Counted from the first letter of the stretch, positions 1 to 10,462 are shown. The stretch: 64,000 nt of DNA from Vibrio ponticus (GCF_009938225.1 NZ_AP019657.1:1426001-1490000), one strand, 5' to 3'. Program-made: numbers and translations. Notes: generated from the sequence alone by a model not told the origin.

Positions 1-885
1 ATGATGAGCAATATCTATTCTCTGTTCAATGATTGGGTTGATCTTGGCTATTTGCCACAAATGTTCAGTTATGAATTTTTAATTAATGCCTTATTAGCAA
101 GTTTAATGATTGGTCCTTTGTTAGGGTTACTAGGTACCTTGGTCGTAGTGAAGCGGCTGGCATTTCTTTCCGAAGCCGTTGGGCATAGTGTTTTAACTGG
201 CGTAAGTATTGGAATTTTGCTCGGAGAGCCGGCAACGTCACCACTCATCAGCCTATTTAGCTTTTCGATTCTTTTTGCTCTGGTATTACAATGGGTTAAA
301 GGTCGCTCGACAATACCTTATGACGCGCTCATTGGTGTCTTTCTCTCTTTCGCTCTCGCCGCAGGTGCCGCGTTGCTTCTCTATGTTGCCAAAAAGGTCA
401 ACGCCCATTTAATTGAGCAAGTAATGTTTGGCTCTATTCTGGTTGCTACAACGAATGATTTATTGATGTTGGCTTTAATATGCACTGGCGTAGCACTGCT
501 GAGCTATTTCTATGGCAACCATGCTTACTTAGTTGCTATTTCCCCAGACATAGCCCATAGCCAACGCATTAATACTCGTCTGCATGACTACGCCTTTGTA
601 ATCTTAATTGCATTGATTACCGTGGCATCAGTGAAAATCATCGGGGCCGTATTAGTTGGTGCACTATTGCTGATCCCCGCAGCGAGTGCGCGTTTGATTG
701 CTAGTAATCTCAAACAGTTATTGATGTTATCAATACTCTTCTCGACCACAGCATCAGTAGCCGGTGTATTACTGCCTATGTATCTTCAGTGGCCGATATC
801 AGCGGGACCAGCTATCACGCTCTTTGCCTGTGCATGGTTCTTACTAAGTTTGGTTAGCCGCCAATTAAAACTAAATGTTGCCTAG
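1..885 (+). CDS. Metal ABC transporter permease (ZnuB/TroC family)
   Basis: Integral membrane subunit of an ABC importer of the Zn/Mn/Fe ABC-3 family. The 294-residue protein is almost wholly hydrophobic, with about eight membrane segments; the family-typical stretch GTLVVVKRLAFLSEAVGHSV lies near residue 45-65 and a late KIIGAVLVGALLLIPAASAR segment near 215-235. It is followed 9 bp later by a periplasmic binding protein gene, so the two form an operon; the ATPase is expected just upstream, outside the window. Either of two adjacent ATG codons (1 or 4) may be the start, and because the window begins here an upstream start cannot be excluded. The family is clear; the exact metal is not. Confidence 0.85.
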   Translation: MMSNIYSLFNDWVDLGYLPQMFSYEFLINALLASLMIGPLLGLLGTLVVVKRLAFLSEAVGHSVLTGVSIGILLGEPATSPLISLFSFSILFALVLQWVKGRSTIPYDALIGVFLSFALAAGAALLLYVAKKVNAHLIEQVMFGSILVATTNDLLMLALICTGVALLSYFYGNHAYLVAISPDIAHSQRINTRLHDYAFVILIALITVASVKIIGAVLVGALLLIPAASARLIASNLKQLLMLSILFSTTASVAGVLLPMYLQWPISAGPAITLFACAWFLLSLVSRQLKLNVA

Positions 886-894
886 GATATATTC

Positions 895-1800
895 ATGAAA
901 TCGATACTCACCGTAATATTTGCCTGTACAGTATCCGCAATATCAACGTTAACCTATGCGACAATTAGTGAAGCGACAACTAGTGAAGCAACAGCTAGTG
1001 AACAAAGTAAAAAACTGACCATAGCCACCGCCATACCCGTTGTCGCAAGCATGCTTGAAGAACTTACCCAACAAACGCAAATAACGGTGCTATATGTGCC
1101 GCCAAACAAATACAGTGTCAAACGGATACCCGGCTGGTTAAAACGTCAAACTGTTGAGGTCTACCCTAGTGCGGATATCGTAGCGAGCATCTCATCGGTA
1201 TGGTCAGATATTGATATTTACCCTGCGTTACGGAGTAAAAATATCGCCATTATTCCTGTCGATCTCGCCAATGCTTTAATACCAGGCGGAGAACGAGTCG
1301 CTATAACCAAATTAGATGACGGCTCGATAGGTTATTTTTGGCTCAATCCATCCAATATACAAATGATGCTAGGAATATTGCATAGAGATCTACAAGCGAT
1401 ACTGACTCATAAACACTATGAAGATAAAGAACAGTTACGGCTTAACTTTGCTCAGATGAGTGCACAGTTACGCAAGCAACAACTTGAACTAAACCAGCAT
1501 CTCATTGACGGGATGTTTATGAATATTGTCGTCGACAAACCCGAGCTAATTGACTTGGGAGCAATAACACTTGTTCCTCTAGCAAGTCGAGAACAAGCAA
1601 TAAAAGATGAGTTACCTACCCTGTTGATTACCAGTAAAAAACCATTTCATCGCTCATTGCAAAACCTTCCTCAGAATATCGAAGTTTGGCATGTGGATGA
1701 TTTTTCAAAGTACAGCAAAGGAAGCTTAACTCAACGTTGGCAATCCATGCTAAATAAACTAGCCAAAATAAATGCCTCTACACAACTACAAGTAAAATAA
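895..1800 (+). CDS. Divergent ZnuA-like metal ABC transporter substrate-binding protein
   Basis: Secreted 301-residue protein encoded directly after the permease. An N-terminal signal peptide (about residues 1-22) is followed by three near-copies of a five-residue repeat (ISEAT/TSEAT/ASEQ) encoded by a 15-bp tandem repeat. The rest matches the ZnuA/TroA fold in outline: IATAIPVVASMLEEL, then a YVPP turn, then FWLNPSN. However, the positions that normally supply metal-binding histidines are changed: the usual PH after the VP turn reads NKYS, and the usual DPHxWLDP reads GYFWLNPS. I infer a changed ligand set, an unusual substrate, or loss of direct metal binding. Operon position supports a role with the permease. 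Confidence 0.75.
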   Translation: MKSILTVIFACTVSAISTLTYATISEATTSEATASEQSKKLTIATAIPVVASMLEELTQQTQITVLYVPPNKYSVKRIPGWLKRQTVEVYPSADIVASISSVWSDIDIYPALRSKNIAIIPVDLANALIPGGERVAITKLDDGSIGYFWLNPSNIQMMLGILHRDLQAILTHKHYEDKEQLRLNFAQMSAQLRKQQLELNQHLIDGMFMNIVVDKPELIDLGAITLVPLASREQAIKDELPTLLITSKKPFHRSLQNLPQNIEVWHVDDFSKYSKGSLTQRWQSMLNKLAKINASTQLQVK

Positions 1801-1826
1801 GCGGATCACTCGTTCCGCTTTAATTC
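1799..1826 (+). terminator. Probable weak terminator after the metal-transport genes
   Basis: A 7-bp inverted repeat AAGCGGA / TCCGCTT overlaps the stop codon of the binding-protein gene and is followed by TAATTCATTTC. The T tract is interrupted, so termination may be inefficient. Confidence 0.45.
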
Positions 1827-1855
1827 ATTTCATTCAAATGCTTGTGTGACCGAAA

Positions 1856-2287
1856 TTAGTACTGATAGTCATTTCGCTCACTCGCCTTTGGAGAAAGATA
1901 CTCGACAAATTCCAGCTGAAAACCATGTTCATCAATAAAGTACACACTCTTTCGATGTGGATGCTCACCACCCCAGTGATCAAAGTCAAACCCCGCTTCT
2001 ACTAACCTTTCAACGGTTTGGTCAATATTTTCAACCGAAAACCCTAGGTGATTTAAGCCGGTAAACCTCTCGGTCCAATACGGAAACTTTCCCCGTCCCG
2101 CATCATCAATCGCTAGATAAAAAGTTTCATCACCAATGTGGAACCAAGAAATTTTTTCATCTCGATCATTGATGTAATCCCCCTTACCTCTCACTGACCA
2201 GTTTGGTAATGCGGAAAGCAGCAATTGAATGGTATGTTGTGGATTGACTACGGATACGTTGGCATGTTCTAGATAGTTGTTCATCAT
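1856..2287 (-). CDS. VOC (glyoxalase/bleomycin-resistance fold) family protein
   Basis: Cytoplasmic 143-residue single-module vicinal-oxygen-chelate protein. Seen: an opening beta strand LEHANVSVVNP with the first metal-ligand histidine, a middle GLNHLGFSVENI with a second histidine, and a closing QLEFVEYLS with the glutamate ligand, in the order expected of VOC folds. Members include glyoxalases, dioxygenases and antibiotic-binding proteins; nothing here selects among these. It stands alone between the metal transporter and a small gene downstream of gyrA, all in different transcription units. Two ATG codons open the frame; either could start it. Confidence 0.75.
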   Translation of the reverse strand: MMNNYLEHANVSVVNPQHTIQLLLSALPNWSVRGKGDYINDRDEKISWFHIGDETFYLAIDDAGRGKFPYWTERFTGLNHLGFSVENIDQTVERLVEAGFDFDHWGGEHPHRKSVYFIDEHGFQLEFVEYLSPKASERNDYQY

Positions 2288-2440
2288 TCAGTCCCTTGTT
2301 TAATTATTCGTACTTGAATAAGTTAACTATAAAACCTCAAGTTAGATTGAGGTAAAGGGGTTTTTAAACAGATTTCCGTATGTCGCCACATCAAAGGCTA
2401 TGCCGTGGATTGTTCTAATAAAGCTCTAGTTATTGAATAG

Positions 2441-2830
2441 TTACAGCGTATCGTTTTCAAAACGCGCAGTACGCGCTTCACTTAGCGTACAGGAAGTCAC
2501 TTCCATCATCTCAGCTAAGGTAATATTTGGATTGGTCTCTAACAGCTTGGCTAGTTGCTGTTCAATGGTTAAAGGTGGTTCAATTTGTGCCAACACGGTA
2601 TCGAGTTTACCAATTGTAAACTTGTACTTGAGTGAGTCTAGCGATCTCAACGCCAGTAACAGCGCATGAATCTGATGGTATTCACCGAGTAATTGCCAGT
2701 TTCTTGAACGACGCACTCGTTTCAGCTCACAACCAAGTTCAGCCGCTAAACCTCGCGTAAGGTTTGCTTGCTCCCGACCCACTCGATGTATAAATGACGG
2801 CAGAGAGACTGAGATCCGTTCGCTATCCAT
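2441..2830 (-). CDS. Small RRF_GI-type protein next to gyrA
   Basis: 129-residue basic protein. The opening ISVSLPSFIHRVGREQANLT and the closing acidic segment LETNPNITLAEMMEVTSCTLSEARTARF resemble the small gammaproteobacterial family labelled ribosome recycling factor-like (RRF_GI) in Pfam. That name is by annotation only; it is not homologous over its length to frr. The C-terminal half reads like a helix-turn-helix (NITLAEMMEVTSCTLSEARTAR). It lies downstream of gyrA on the same strand, separated from it by a strong terminator, so it probably has its own promoter. Function unknown. Confidence 0.6.
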   Translation of the reverse strand: MDSERISVSLPSFIHRVGREQANLTRGLAAELGCELKRVRRSRNWQLLGEYHQIHALLLALRSLDSLKYKFTIGKLDTVLAQIEPPLTIEQQLAKLLETNPNITLAEMMEVTSCTLSEARTARFENDTL

Positions 2831-2843
2831 AAATCCTACCCAG

Positions 2844-2875
2844 AAAAAAACCGAGCACGAGGCTCGGTTTTTATT
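2844..2875 (-). terminator. Rho-independent terminator of gyrA
   Basis: CCGAGC / GCTCGG stem flanked by A and T runs, 14 bp beyond the gyrA stop codon; on the minus strand it ends in a run of seven T. Confidence 0.85.
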
Positions 2876-2888
2876 TTAACTCGAAATC

Positions 2889-5519
2889 TTATTCAGCAGA
2901 ATCATCTGCTTGAACATCTGAGTTTACTTCAGCTTGTGTTGCTTCATTTGCAACTACTTCGCCTTCTTCACCCTCTTCAGTCAGCTCTGACTCTTCAATT
3001 TCATCGATACGCTGTAGACCTACCACTGACTCATCAGCAGCCGTACGGATCAGCGTAACACCTTGAGTATTACGACCAACCTGGCTGACTTCAGCAACGC
3101 GAGTACGAACAAGTGTACCTGCGTCAGTGATCATCATCATTTCATCGCCTTCTTCAACTTGAACAGCACCAACTACGCTACCGTTACGTTCAGAGACTTT
3201 GATTGATACTACACCCTGAGTTGCACGGCTCTTCGCTGGGTACTCAGAAAGTACCGTACGTTTGCCGTAACCATTTTCGGTTACCGTCAGGATGTCACCT
3301 TCGTTAGAAGGAACAATCAATGAAACAACTTGGTCGTCTTCCGCAAGTTTCATACCACGAACACCCGCCGCAGTACGACCCATCGCACGAACTTGACCTT
3401 CGCTAAAGCGAACAACTTTACCCGCTTTAGAGAACAGCATGATTTCGCTGTCACCGTTAGTGATATCCACGCCGATTAGTGCATCGTCATCACGTAGATT
3501 AACGGCGATTAGACCATTTGAACGAACGTTAGCAAACTGATCTAGAGAAGTCTTCTTAACAGTACCGTCACCGGTAGCCATAAAGATAAACTTATCTGCT
3601 GAGAATTCATCAACCGGTAGGATCGCAGTAATACGCTCACCTTCTTCTAGAGGAAGAATGTTGACGATTGGTTTACCACGTGCAGTACGAGTTGCATGTG
3701 GCAATTGGTAAACTTTCAGACGGTAAGTCTTACCACGCGTAGAGAAACATAGAATGTTGTCATGCGTGTTCGCAACAAGTAGACGCTCGATGTAGTCTTC
3801 GTCCTTCATGCGGGTTGCACTCTTACCTTTACCACCACGGCGCTGTGCTTCGTAGTCGCTTAGGATTTGGTACTTAACGTAACCTTCATGAGATAGAGTT
3901 ACCACAACGTCTTCACGTGCGATCAATTCTTCTAGATCGATATCGTGGCTAGCGGCAGTGATTTCTGTACGACGAGCGTCGCCAAAGCCATCACGAACTG
4001 CTTCTAGTTCTTCACGAATCACTTCCATCAAACGCTCAGAGCTTGCAAGAATGTGCATTAGCTCTGCGATTTCATCTAGCAGTACTTTGTACTCGTCTAG
4101 GATCTTCTCGTGCTCTAGACCTGTCAACTTGTGTAGACGTAGATCTAGAATCGCTTGCGCTTGTTGTTCAGTCAGGAAGTACTGACCATCACGGATACCG
4201 TATTGTGGCTCAAGCCACTCTGGACGCGCAGCATCTGTACCAGCACGCTCAAGCATTGCTGCTACATTGCCAAGATCCCAACCGCGTGCAACTAGACCCG
4301 CTTTTGCTTCAGCTGGTGTTGGCGCGTTACGGATCAGATCGATGATTTCATCGATGTTTGCTAGTGCTAGTGCCAAACCTTCAAGGATATGTGCACGCTC
4401 ACGAGCTTTACGTAGTTCGTAAATTGTACGACGAGTCACCACTTCACGACGGTGGTTAACGAAGCACTTCAACATCTCTTTTAGGTTAAAGAGTTTAGGC
4501 TGACCGTTGTCTAGGGCAACCATGTTGATGCCGAATGTTGTTTGTAGCTGAGTTTGAGCGTAAAGGTTGTTTAGAACCACTTCGCCTACTGCATCACGCT
4601 TACATTCGATTACGATACGCATACCATCTTTATCAGATTCGTCGCGTAGCGCACTAATGCCTTCAACTTTCTTGTCTTTAACTAGCTCTGCAATCTTCTC
4701 GATCAGACGAGCTTTGTTCACCTGGTAAGGGATCTCGCTAACAATGATGGTCTCTTTACCATTCTTGTCTGCTTCGATTTCCGCTTTAGAGCGCATGTAG
4801 ATCTTACCGCGACCAGTCTTGTACGCGTCTACAATACCTTTACGACCACTAATAAGTGCCGCAGTTGGGAAATCCGGACCAGGGATGTATTCCATTAGCT
4901 CATCAATAGTGATCTCTTCATTATTGATGTAAGCCAAACAGCCATCAATGACTTCACCTAGGTTATGAGGTGGAATATTGGTCGCCATACCTACCGCGAT
5001 ACCAGAAGAACCGTTCACTAGCAGGTTTGGAATTTTCGTTGGAAGTACTGCAGGAATTTGTTCCGTACCGTCGTAGTTAGGTACGTAATCGACTGTCTCT
5101 TTATCTAAGTCAGCCAATAGTTCGTGTGCGATTTTCGACATACGAACTTCGGTGTAACGCATTGCTGCTGCTGAGTCGCCATCGATCGAGCCAAAGTTAC
5201 CTTGACCGTCGACTAGCATGTAACGTAGTGAGAATGGCTGCGCCATACGTACGATAGTGTCGTACACAGCGCTATCACCATGCGGGTGATATTTACCGAT
5301 TACGTCGCCAACAACACGGGCAGATTTTTTATATGGTTTGTTCCAATCGTTGCCTAATACATTCATCGCGAACAAAACGCGGCGGTGTACTGGTTTTAGG
5401 CCATCACGCACATCTGGAAGAGCACGACCCACGATTACTGACATCGCGTAGTCTAGGTACGAACCTCTAAGCTCGTCTTCAATGTTTACGGGCGTGATCT
5501 CTTTAGCTAAATCGCTCAT
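2889..5519 (-). CDS. gyrA: DNA gyrase subunit A
   Basis: Type II topoisomerase subunit that cuts and religates DNA and, with GyrB, introduces negative supercoils. The 876-residue protein runs collinear with E. coli GyrA (875). Catalytic Tyr122 lies in AAAMRYTE; the N-terminal winged-helix/tower domain spans about 1-520, the C-terminal DNA-wrapping beta-pinwheel about 530-840, including the GyrA box QRRGGKG near residue 560. The quinolone-resistance region reads [10 protein letters not shown] with Ser83 and Asp87 both wild type, so no common target-site resistance mutation is present. The C-terminal tail from about 845 is acidic. It is divergently transcribed from ubiG. Confidence 0.98.
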   Translation of the reverse strand: MSDLAKEITPVNIEDELRGSYLDYAMSVIVGRALPDVRDGLKPVHRRVLFAMNVLGNDWNKPYKKSARVVGDVIGKYHPHGDSAVYDTIVRMAQPFSLRYMLVDGQGNFGSIDGDSAAAMRYTEVRMSKIAHELLADLDKETVDYVPNYDGTEQIPAVLPTKIPNLLVNGSSGIAVGMATNIPPHNLGEVIDGCLAYINNEEITIDELMEYIPGPDFPTAALISGRKGIVDAYKTGRGKIYMRSKAEIEADKNGKETIIVSEIPYQVNKARLIEKIAELVKDKKVEGISALRDESDKDGMRIVIECKRDAVGEVVLNNLYAQTQLQTTFGINMVALDNGQPKLFNLKEMLKCFVNHRREVVTRRTIYELRKARERAHILEGLALALANIDEIIDLIRNAPTPAEAKAGLVARGWDLGNVAAMLERAGTDAARPEWLEPQYGIRDGQYFLTEQQAQAILDLRLHKLTGLEHEKILDEYKVLLDEIAELMHILASSERLMEVIREELEAVRDGFGDARRTEITAASHDIDLEELIAREDVVVTLSHEGYVKYQILSDYEAQRRGGKGKSATRMKDEDYIERLLVANTHDNILCFSTRGKTYRLKVYQLPHATRTARGKPIVNILPLEEGERITAILPVDEFSADKFIFMATGDGTVKKTSLDQFANVRSNGLIAVNLRDDDALIGVDITNGDSEIMLFSKAGKVVRFSEGQVRAMGRTAAGVRGMKLAEDDQVVSLIVPSNEGDILTVTENGYGKRTVLSEYPAKSRATQGVVSIKVSERNGSVVGAVQVEEGDEMMMITDAGTLVRTRVAEVSQVGRNTQGVTLIRTAADESVVGLQRIDEIEESELTEEGEEGEVVANEATQAEVNSDVQADDSAE

Positions 5520-5798
5520 AGAGCCATTATCCCTCTATTATCAGATCGTAAATACGATACGTGTAAGGTGCAAAAATATAACACACAAATCGTCACTTCG
5601 GCATCACTTTCCCTCTCCTTTTATCAGGTTGTGAGGTCGGTTGTGAATCAACTGGCGACTATTTGCACACAACTTGCATACCACTCTGAAATTTGGTCGT
5701 TTTATAGCCGCAACAGAGTAAAACAACCAATCACTTTGGAGAGGTTAAGATTTATCGTTATAATACCGAGCGAAGTTTGCCAATTAGATATATGGATT
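5520..5798. promoter_or_regulatory. Divergent gyrA/ubiG promoter region
   Basis: The 279 bp between the start of gyrA and the chosen ATG of ubiG must hold promoters for both. A frame open from 5568 runs through it into ubiG, but its translation has no relation to UbiG. I could not identify a convincing operator. Confidence 0.5.
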
Positions 5799-6506
5799 AT
5801 GACAAAACAACAAAACGTAGATCCAAACGAGATCAAGAAGTTTGAAGAGATGGCTTCTCGTTGGTGGGATCTAGAAGGCGAATTTAAGCCTTTACACCAA
5901 ATCAACCCGCTTCGTCTTAATTATGTCTTAGACAATGCCGAAGGTCTTTTTGGTAAAACCGTACTGGACGTTGGCTGCGGTGGCGGCATTTTGGCTGAAA
6001 GCATGGCGAAAGAAGGTGCCATCGTTACTGGTCTTGATATGGGCAAAGAACCACTTGAAGTGGCTCGACTACATGCTTTAGAGACAGGCACTAAGCTAAC
6101 GTACATTCAGAGCACTATCGAAGATCACGCTGAGCAAAATCCTAGGCACTATGATGTCGTCACTTGCATGGAGATGCTTGAGCACGTGCCAGATCCACTT
6201 TCGGTTATCAAATCTTGTGCCGCACTCGTTAAACCTGGTGGTCACGTATTCTTCTCCACGCTAAACCGCAATATCAAGTCTTACCTATTTGCGATTGTTG
6301 GTGCGGAAAAACTACTCAAAATAGTGCCTGAAGGCACCCATGACCACGACAAATTCATTCGCCCTTCTGAGATGATCAAGATGATCGATCAAACGGATCT
6401 TATCGAATACGGCATTACGGGGCTGCATTACAATCCATTAACAGACAGCTACAAGCTAGGTCGAAATGTTGATGTTAATTACATCGTTCATACTCGCAAA
6501 TTCTAA
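5799..6506 (+). CDS. ubiG: Ubiquinone biosynthesis O-methyltransferase
   Basis: SAM-dependent methyltransferase that carries out both O-methylation steps of ubiquinone synthesis. The 235-residue product begins [20 protein letters not shown], like the E. coli protein (240 aa). SAM motif I is VLDVGCGGG at residues 55-63, followed by [16 protein letters not shown] (motif for the ribose-binding acidic loop) and [16 protein letters not shown] (motif II). The frame is open 231 bp further upstream, but that part is not UbiG-like, so I chose ATG 5799. Next to gyrA and nrdAB, as in many gammaproteobacteria. Confidence 0.95.
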   Translation: MTKQQNVDPNEIKKFEEMASRWWDLEGEFKPLHQINPLRLNYVLDNAEGLFGKTVLDVGCGGGILAESMAKEGAIVTGLDMGKEPLEVARLHALETGTKLTYIQSTIEDHAEQNPRHYDVVTCMEMLEHVPDPLSVIKSCAALVKPGGHVFFSTLNRNIKSYLFAIVGAEKLLKIVPEGTHDHDKFIRPSEMIKMIDQTDLIEYGITGLHYNPLTDSYKLGRNVDVNYIVHTRKF

Positions 6507-6528
6507 CTTGGTTAATCTTTGAACAAAC

Positions 6529-6560
6529 AAAGGCGGTAGCACATTGTGCCCGCCTTTTTT
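6529..6560 (+). terminator. Rho-independent terminator of ubiG
   Basis: AAAGGCGG / CCGCCTTT stem with a 13-base loop and a run of six T, 22 bp after the ubiG stop codon. Confidence 0.85.
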
Positions 6561-6962
6561 AGTTTATTTTGCACGATTTACGTGCGATAGATTCCATTCT
6601 GTACAGTCAGAAACAGGTTCCCTTTTTTTGTCTAAGATCAAGATATTTTTTTTTCGTTACGGTTAACAAAGAAGCAAACCAAAAACCTAACTTTTCTACA
6701 CGCGCGCCACGTCTAATCTCATCGGTTAGTGTTCACTTACAGATTTTTTTTAATTAACCAGTTATCCACAGGTACTGCAAGATCTTCGGCTTGAAAAAAA
6801 CCAGCGATAGCACTATCTTGTAATCCGCAAACCATATAACCCCTATATCTTGTGTTTGCACTATAATTAACAGATAGATTTTGATCGCAAAGCCGAAATA
6901 TAATTTACAAGAATTACACAAAAACGCGGCTTTCATCAGTTTTGTTAGGGAAATTAAGCAGA
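6561..6962 (+). promoter_or_regulatory. nrdA promoter region: DnaA box and paired NrdR-like boxes
   Basis: AT-rich leader of nrdA with no gene. It holds a perfect DnaA box TTATCCACA (6762-6770). A 16-mer at 6840-6855, CCCCTATATCTTGTGT, matches 14 of 16 positions of the NrdR consensus ACACWATATVTWGTGT; a weaker copy (about 10 of 16) at 6808-6823, ending CACTATCTTGTAA, starts exactly 32 bp upstream, three helical turns, the usual spacing of paired NrdR boxes. Known biology: NrdR represses ribonucleotide reductase genes when dATP is high, and DnaA couples nrdAB to replication. The boxes are read directly; the regulation is inferred. Confidence 0.7.
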
Positions 6963-9245
6963 ATGAAACAACAACTCACTGTCACTAAGCGTGATGGCCG
7001 AAAAGAAACGATTGATTTAGAGAAACTGCACCGTGTAATTACATGGGCAGCAGAAGGTCTAGACAATGTTTCAGTATCGCAAGTAGAACTAAGAGCTCAC
7101 ATTCAGTTCTACGACGGTATTACTACATCCGACATTCACGAGACTATCATCAAGTCTGCAGCTGACCTGATATCTGAAGAAACACCAGATTATCAATACC
7201 TAGCAGCACGTTTGGCGGTATTCCACCTACGTAAAAAAGCTTATGGTCAGTATGAGCCACCAGCGCTATACGACCATGTTTCACGTTTAGTGGAAATGGG
7301 TAAGTATGACCAACACATTCTTGAAGATTACACTAAGGCTGAACTGAACGAGCTTGATGCGTACATTCAGCACGACCGTGATCTCGATTTCTCTTACGCG
7401 GCGGTTAAGCAACTTGAAGGTAAATACTTCGTACAAAACCGTGTGTCTGGTGAAATCTACGAAAGCGCGCAGTTCCTATACATTCTTGTAGCGGCATGTC
7501 TATTTGCGAAATACCCGAAAGAGACGCGTCTTGACTACATTAAACGCTTCTACGACGCGACTTCGACATTTAAGATTTCTCTACCTACGCCAATTATGTC
7601 TGGCGTACGTACCCCTACTCGTCAGTTCAGCTCATGTGTACTGATTGAGTGTGGTGATAGCCTGGATTCAATTAACGCGACGGCAAGCTCGATCGTACGT
7701 TACGTATCACAACGTGCTGGTATCGGTATCAACGCAGGTCGTATCCGTGCATTGGGTTCAGAAATTCGTGGCGGTGAAGCATTCCACACCGGCTGTATCC
7801 CATTCTACAAATACTTCCAAACAGCAGTAAAATGTTGTTCTCAAGGTGGTGTTCGTGGCGGCGCGGCAACGGTTTTCTACCCAATGTGGCATGGCGAAGC
7901 TCGCTCACTAATGGTGCTTAAGAACAACCGCGGCGTTGAAGAGAACCGTGTTCGTCACATGGACTACGGCGTTCAGCTAAATAAACTGATGTACCAACGC
8001 CTAGTTGAAGGCGGTAACATCACACTATTTTCACCATCAGATGTACCTGGGCTTTACGATGCGTTCTTCGAGAACCAAGCTGAGTTTGAGCGTCTGTATG
8101 TAAAATATGAAAACGATCCTTCAGTTAAGAAAGAAACCGTTAAAGCGGTTGAGATGTTCTCTCTGCTCATGCAAGAGCGTGCATCAACGGGTCGTATCTA
8201 CATCCAGAACGTTGACCACTGTAATACTCACAGTCCATTTGACTCTGAAGTTGCCCCAGTTCGTCAATCAAACCTATGTCTAGAGATCGCGCTACCAACC
8301 AAACCATTGGTAAACGTTGAAGATGACTCAGGTGAGATCGCACTATGTACGCTTTCAGCGTTCAACCTAGGTGCAATCAATGAACTTGATGATCTGAAAG
8401 AGCTTTCTGAACTGGTTGTTCGCGCACTTGATGCCCTATTAGATTACCAAGACTACCCGCTTCCAGCGGCGTACAAGTCGACCATGAACCGTCGTACTCT
8501 TGGTGTGGGTGTGATCAACTTTGCTTACTACCTAGCGAAGCATGGTGTTAAGTACTCTGATGGCAGCGCAAACGGTCTAACGCACCGTACATTTGAAGCG
8601 ATTCAATACCACCTATTGAAAGCGTCTGTTGAGCTGGCGAAAGAGCAAGGCAAGTGTCCGTTGTTCAATGAAACGAACTACGCGAAAGGTCTACTGCCGA
8701 TCGACACTTACAAGAAAGATATCGACCTAATCTGTGATGAACCACTGCACTACGATTGGGATGAACTTCGTAAAGAGATCATGGAACACGGTCTACGTAA
8801 CTCAACACTGACAGCGCTAATGCCATCTGAGACTTCATCTCAGATCTCTAACGCAACTAACGGTATTGAACCACCACGTGGCTATGTTTCGGTTAAAGCA
8901 TCTAAAGATGGTATTTTGAAACAGGTTGTGCCTGATTTCGTTAACCTAAAAGACAACTACGAGTTGCTATGGAACATCGGCTCAAACGATGGTTACTTGC
9001 ACCTAGTTGGTATTATGCAGAAGTTTGTGGACCAAGCGATTTCAGCGAACACCAATTACGACCCAAGTAGCTTTGAAAGCGGTAAAGTACCGATGACGAA
9101 ACTGCTACAAGACCTGCTAACTGCATATAAGTACGGTGTTAAAACACTTTACTACCATAACACTCGCGATGGTGCGAAAGACGATCAGAAAGATGCAGTT
9201 CAAGCTGCTGATGACGATTGTGCAGGCGGCGGTTGTAAGATCTAA
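6963..9245 (+). CDS. nrdA: Ribonucleoside-diphosphate reductase class Ia, alpha subunit
   Basis: Catalytic subunit that reduces NDPs to dNDPs aerobically together with NrdB. 760 residues from ATG 6963 (E. coli 761); a TTG 21 bp upstream is in frame but would add residues the family lacks. The N-terminal ATP-cone (about 4-95, TVTKRDGRKETIDLEKLHRV) gives dATP/ATP allosteric control. Active-site cysteines are seen in FSSCVLIECGDS, NLCLEIALP and ALCTLSAFN. The C-terminal tail DDDCAGGGCKI carries the redox-active cysteine pair that passes electrons from thioredoxin or glutaredoxin. First gene of nrdA-nrdB-yfaE. Confidence 0.97.
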   Translation: MKQQLTVTKRDGRKETIDLEKLHRVITWAAEGLDNVSVSQVELRAHIQFYDGITTSDIHETIIKSAADLISEETPDYQYLAARLAVFHLRKKAYGQYEPPALYDHVSRLVEMGKYDQHILEDYTKAELNELDAYIQHDRDLDFSYAAVKQLEGKYFVQNRVSGEIYESAQFLYILVAACLFAKYPKETRLDYIKRFYDATSTFKISLPTPIMSGVRTPTRQFSSCVLIECGDSLDSINATASSIVRYVSQRAGIGINAGRIRALGSEIRGGEAFHTGCIPFYKYFQTAVKCCSQGGVRGGAATVFYPMWHGEARSLMVLKNNRGVEENRVRHMDYGVQLNKLMYQRLVEGGNITLFSPSDVPGLYDAFFENQAEFERLYVKYENDPSVKKETVKAVEMFSLLMQERASTGRIYIQNVDHCNTHSPFDSEVAPVRQSNLCLEIALPTKPLVNVEDDSGEIALCTLSAFNLGAINELDDLKELSELVVRALDALLDYQDYPLPAAYKSTMNRRTLGVGVINFAYYLAKHGVKYSDGSANGLTHRTFEAIQYHLLKASVELAKEQGKCPLFNETNYAKGLLPIDTYKKDIDLICDEPLHYDWDELRKEIMEHGLRNSTLTALMPSETSSQISNATNGIEPPRGYVSVKASKDGILKQVVPDFVNLKDNYELLWNIGSNDGYLHLVGIMQKFVDQAISANTNYDPSSFESGKVPMTKLLQDLLTAYKYGVKTLYYHNTRDGAKDDQKDAVQAADDDCAGGGCKI

Positions 9246-9287
9246 TTTAGGTCTGAAGTCGACAACACTTTTCTTTAACGAACATTT

Positions 9288-9308
9288 GCCCCTTGAGCTT
9301 CGAGGGGC
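9288..9308 (+). promoter_or_regulatory. nrdA-nrdB intercistronic hairpin
   Basis: GCCCCT / AGGGGC inverted repeat in the 83-bp gap between nrdA and nrdB, lacking a T tract. It could be an RNA processing or stability element setting the NrdA to NrdB ratio; this is inference. Confidence 0.4.
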
Positions 9309-9328
9309 TTAAAAGGAATTGAGGCATC

Positions 9329-10462
9329 ATGGCTTACAGTACTTTTAACCAAAACAAAAATGACCAACTAAAAGAACCAATGTTCCTTGGTCAATCGGTT
9401 AACGTAGCGCGTTACGACCAACAAAAATTTGAGATCTTTGAAAAGCTAATCGAGAAGCAACTTTCTTTCTTCTGGCGTCCAGAAGAAGTGGATGTATCAA
9501 GCGACCGTATCGATTACAACAAGCTTCCAGATCATGAAAAGCACATTTTCATCTCGAACTTAAAATATCAAACGCTTTTGGATTCTATCCAAGGTCGTAG
9601 CCCGAACGTTGCCCTACTACCTCTAGTATCACTACCAGAGCTAGAAACGTGGATTGAGACTTGGTCATTCTCTGAGACAATCCACTCACGTTCATACACG
9701 CATATTATTCGTAACATCGTTAACGATCCTGGTATCGTATTTGATGACATCGTAGAGAACGAGCACATCCTAAAGCGTGCTAAAGACATTGCTCACTACT
9801 ACGATGACCTTATTCAGATGACCAATGACTACCACCGCCTAGGCGAAGGTACGCACATGATTGGCGGCGAAGAAGTTAAGATCAGCCTATACGACCTGAA
9901 AAAGAAACTTTACGTATGTCTAATGTCAGTCAACGCACTAGAAGCGATTCGTTTCTACGTAAGTTTTGCTTGTTCATTTGCATTCGCAGAGCGTGAGCTA
10001 ATGGAAGGTAACGCGAAAATCATCAAGCTAATCGCTCGTGATGAAGCGCTGCACCTAACTGGCACACAGCACATGATCAACTTGCTGCGTAACGGTCAAG
10101 ATGACTTCTCATTTATGCAAGTCGCTGAAGAGTGTAAGCAAGAGTGTTTTGATCTATTCAAAGAAGCGGCTGAGCAAGAAAAAGAGTGGGCAGAATACCT
10201 ATTCAAAGATGGCTCGATGATCGGTCTGAACAAAGACATTCTGTGCCAATACGTTGAATACATTACTAACGTACGTATGCAAGCTGTTGGTCTACCAGCC
10301 GCTTACCCAGAAGCAACGTCTAACCCGATCCCTTGGATCAACGCTTGGTTGTCTTCAGACAACGTACAAGTTGCGCCTCAAGAAGCGGAAATTTCATCTT
10401 ACCTAGTGGGTCAGATTGAAAGTGACGTTAAAGCAGACGACTTTAAGGACTTCGAACTTTAA
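9329..10462 (+). CDS. nrdB: Ribonucleoside-diphosphate reductase class Ia, beta subunit
   Basis: Radical-generating subunit of class Ia reductase: a ferritin-like helical protein with a di-iron centre and a stable tyrosyl radical. 377 residues (E. coli 376). Radical Tyr123 is in HSRSYTHI (Tyr122 in E. coli); iron ligands visible are Asp85 (LLDSIQGR), Glu116 and His119 (SETIH), and the later [11 protein letters not shown] and RDEALH segments. The C-terminal acidic tail ending DDFKDFEL is the docking peptide for NrdA. The stop codon overlaps the yfaE start by one base. Confidence 0.97.
   Translation: MAYSTFNQNKNDQLKEPMFLGQSVNVARYDQQKFEIFEKLIEKQLSFFWRPEEVDVSSDRIDYNKLPDHEKHIFISNLKYQTLLDSIQGRSPNVALLPLVSLPELETWIETWSFSETIHSRSYTHIIRNIVNDPGIVFDDIVENEHILKRAKDIAHYYDDLIQMTNDYHRLGEGTHMIGGEEVKISLYDLKKKLYVCLMSVNALEAIRFYVSFACSFAFAERELMEGNAKIIKLIARDEALHLTGTQHMINLLRNGQDDFSFMQVAEECKQECFDLFKEAAEQEKEWAEYLFKDGSMIGLNKDILCQYVEYITNVRMQAVGLPAAYPEATSNPIPWINAWLSSDNVQVAPQEAEISSYLVGQIESDVKADDFKDFEL

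Noticed and set aside
81..87. Quinolone resistance in GyrA (residues Ser83 and Asp87; codons near 5259-5279)
   Set aside because: Both positions are wild type. Coordinates in this entry are residue numbers.
5568..5798. N-terminal extension of ubiG
   Set aside because: Translation has no similarity to UbiG; ATG 5799 gives the expected length of 235 residues.
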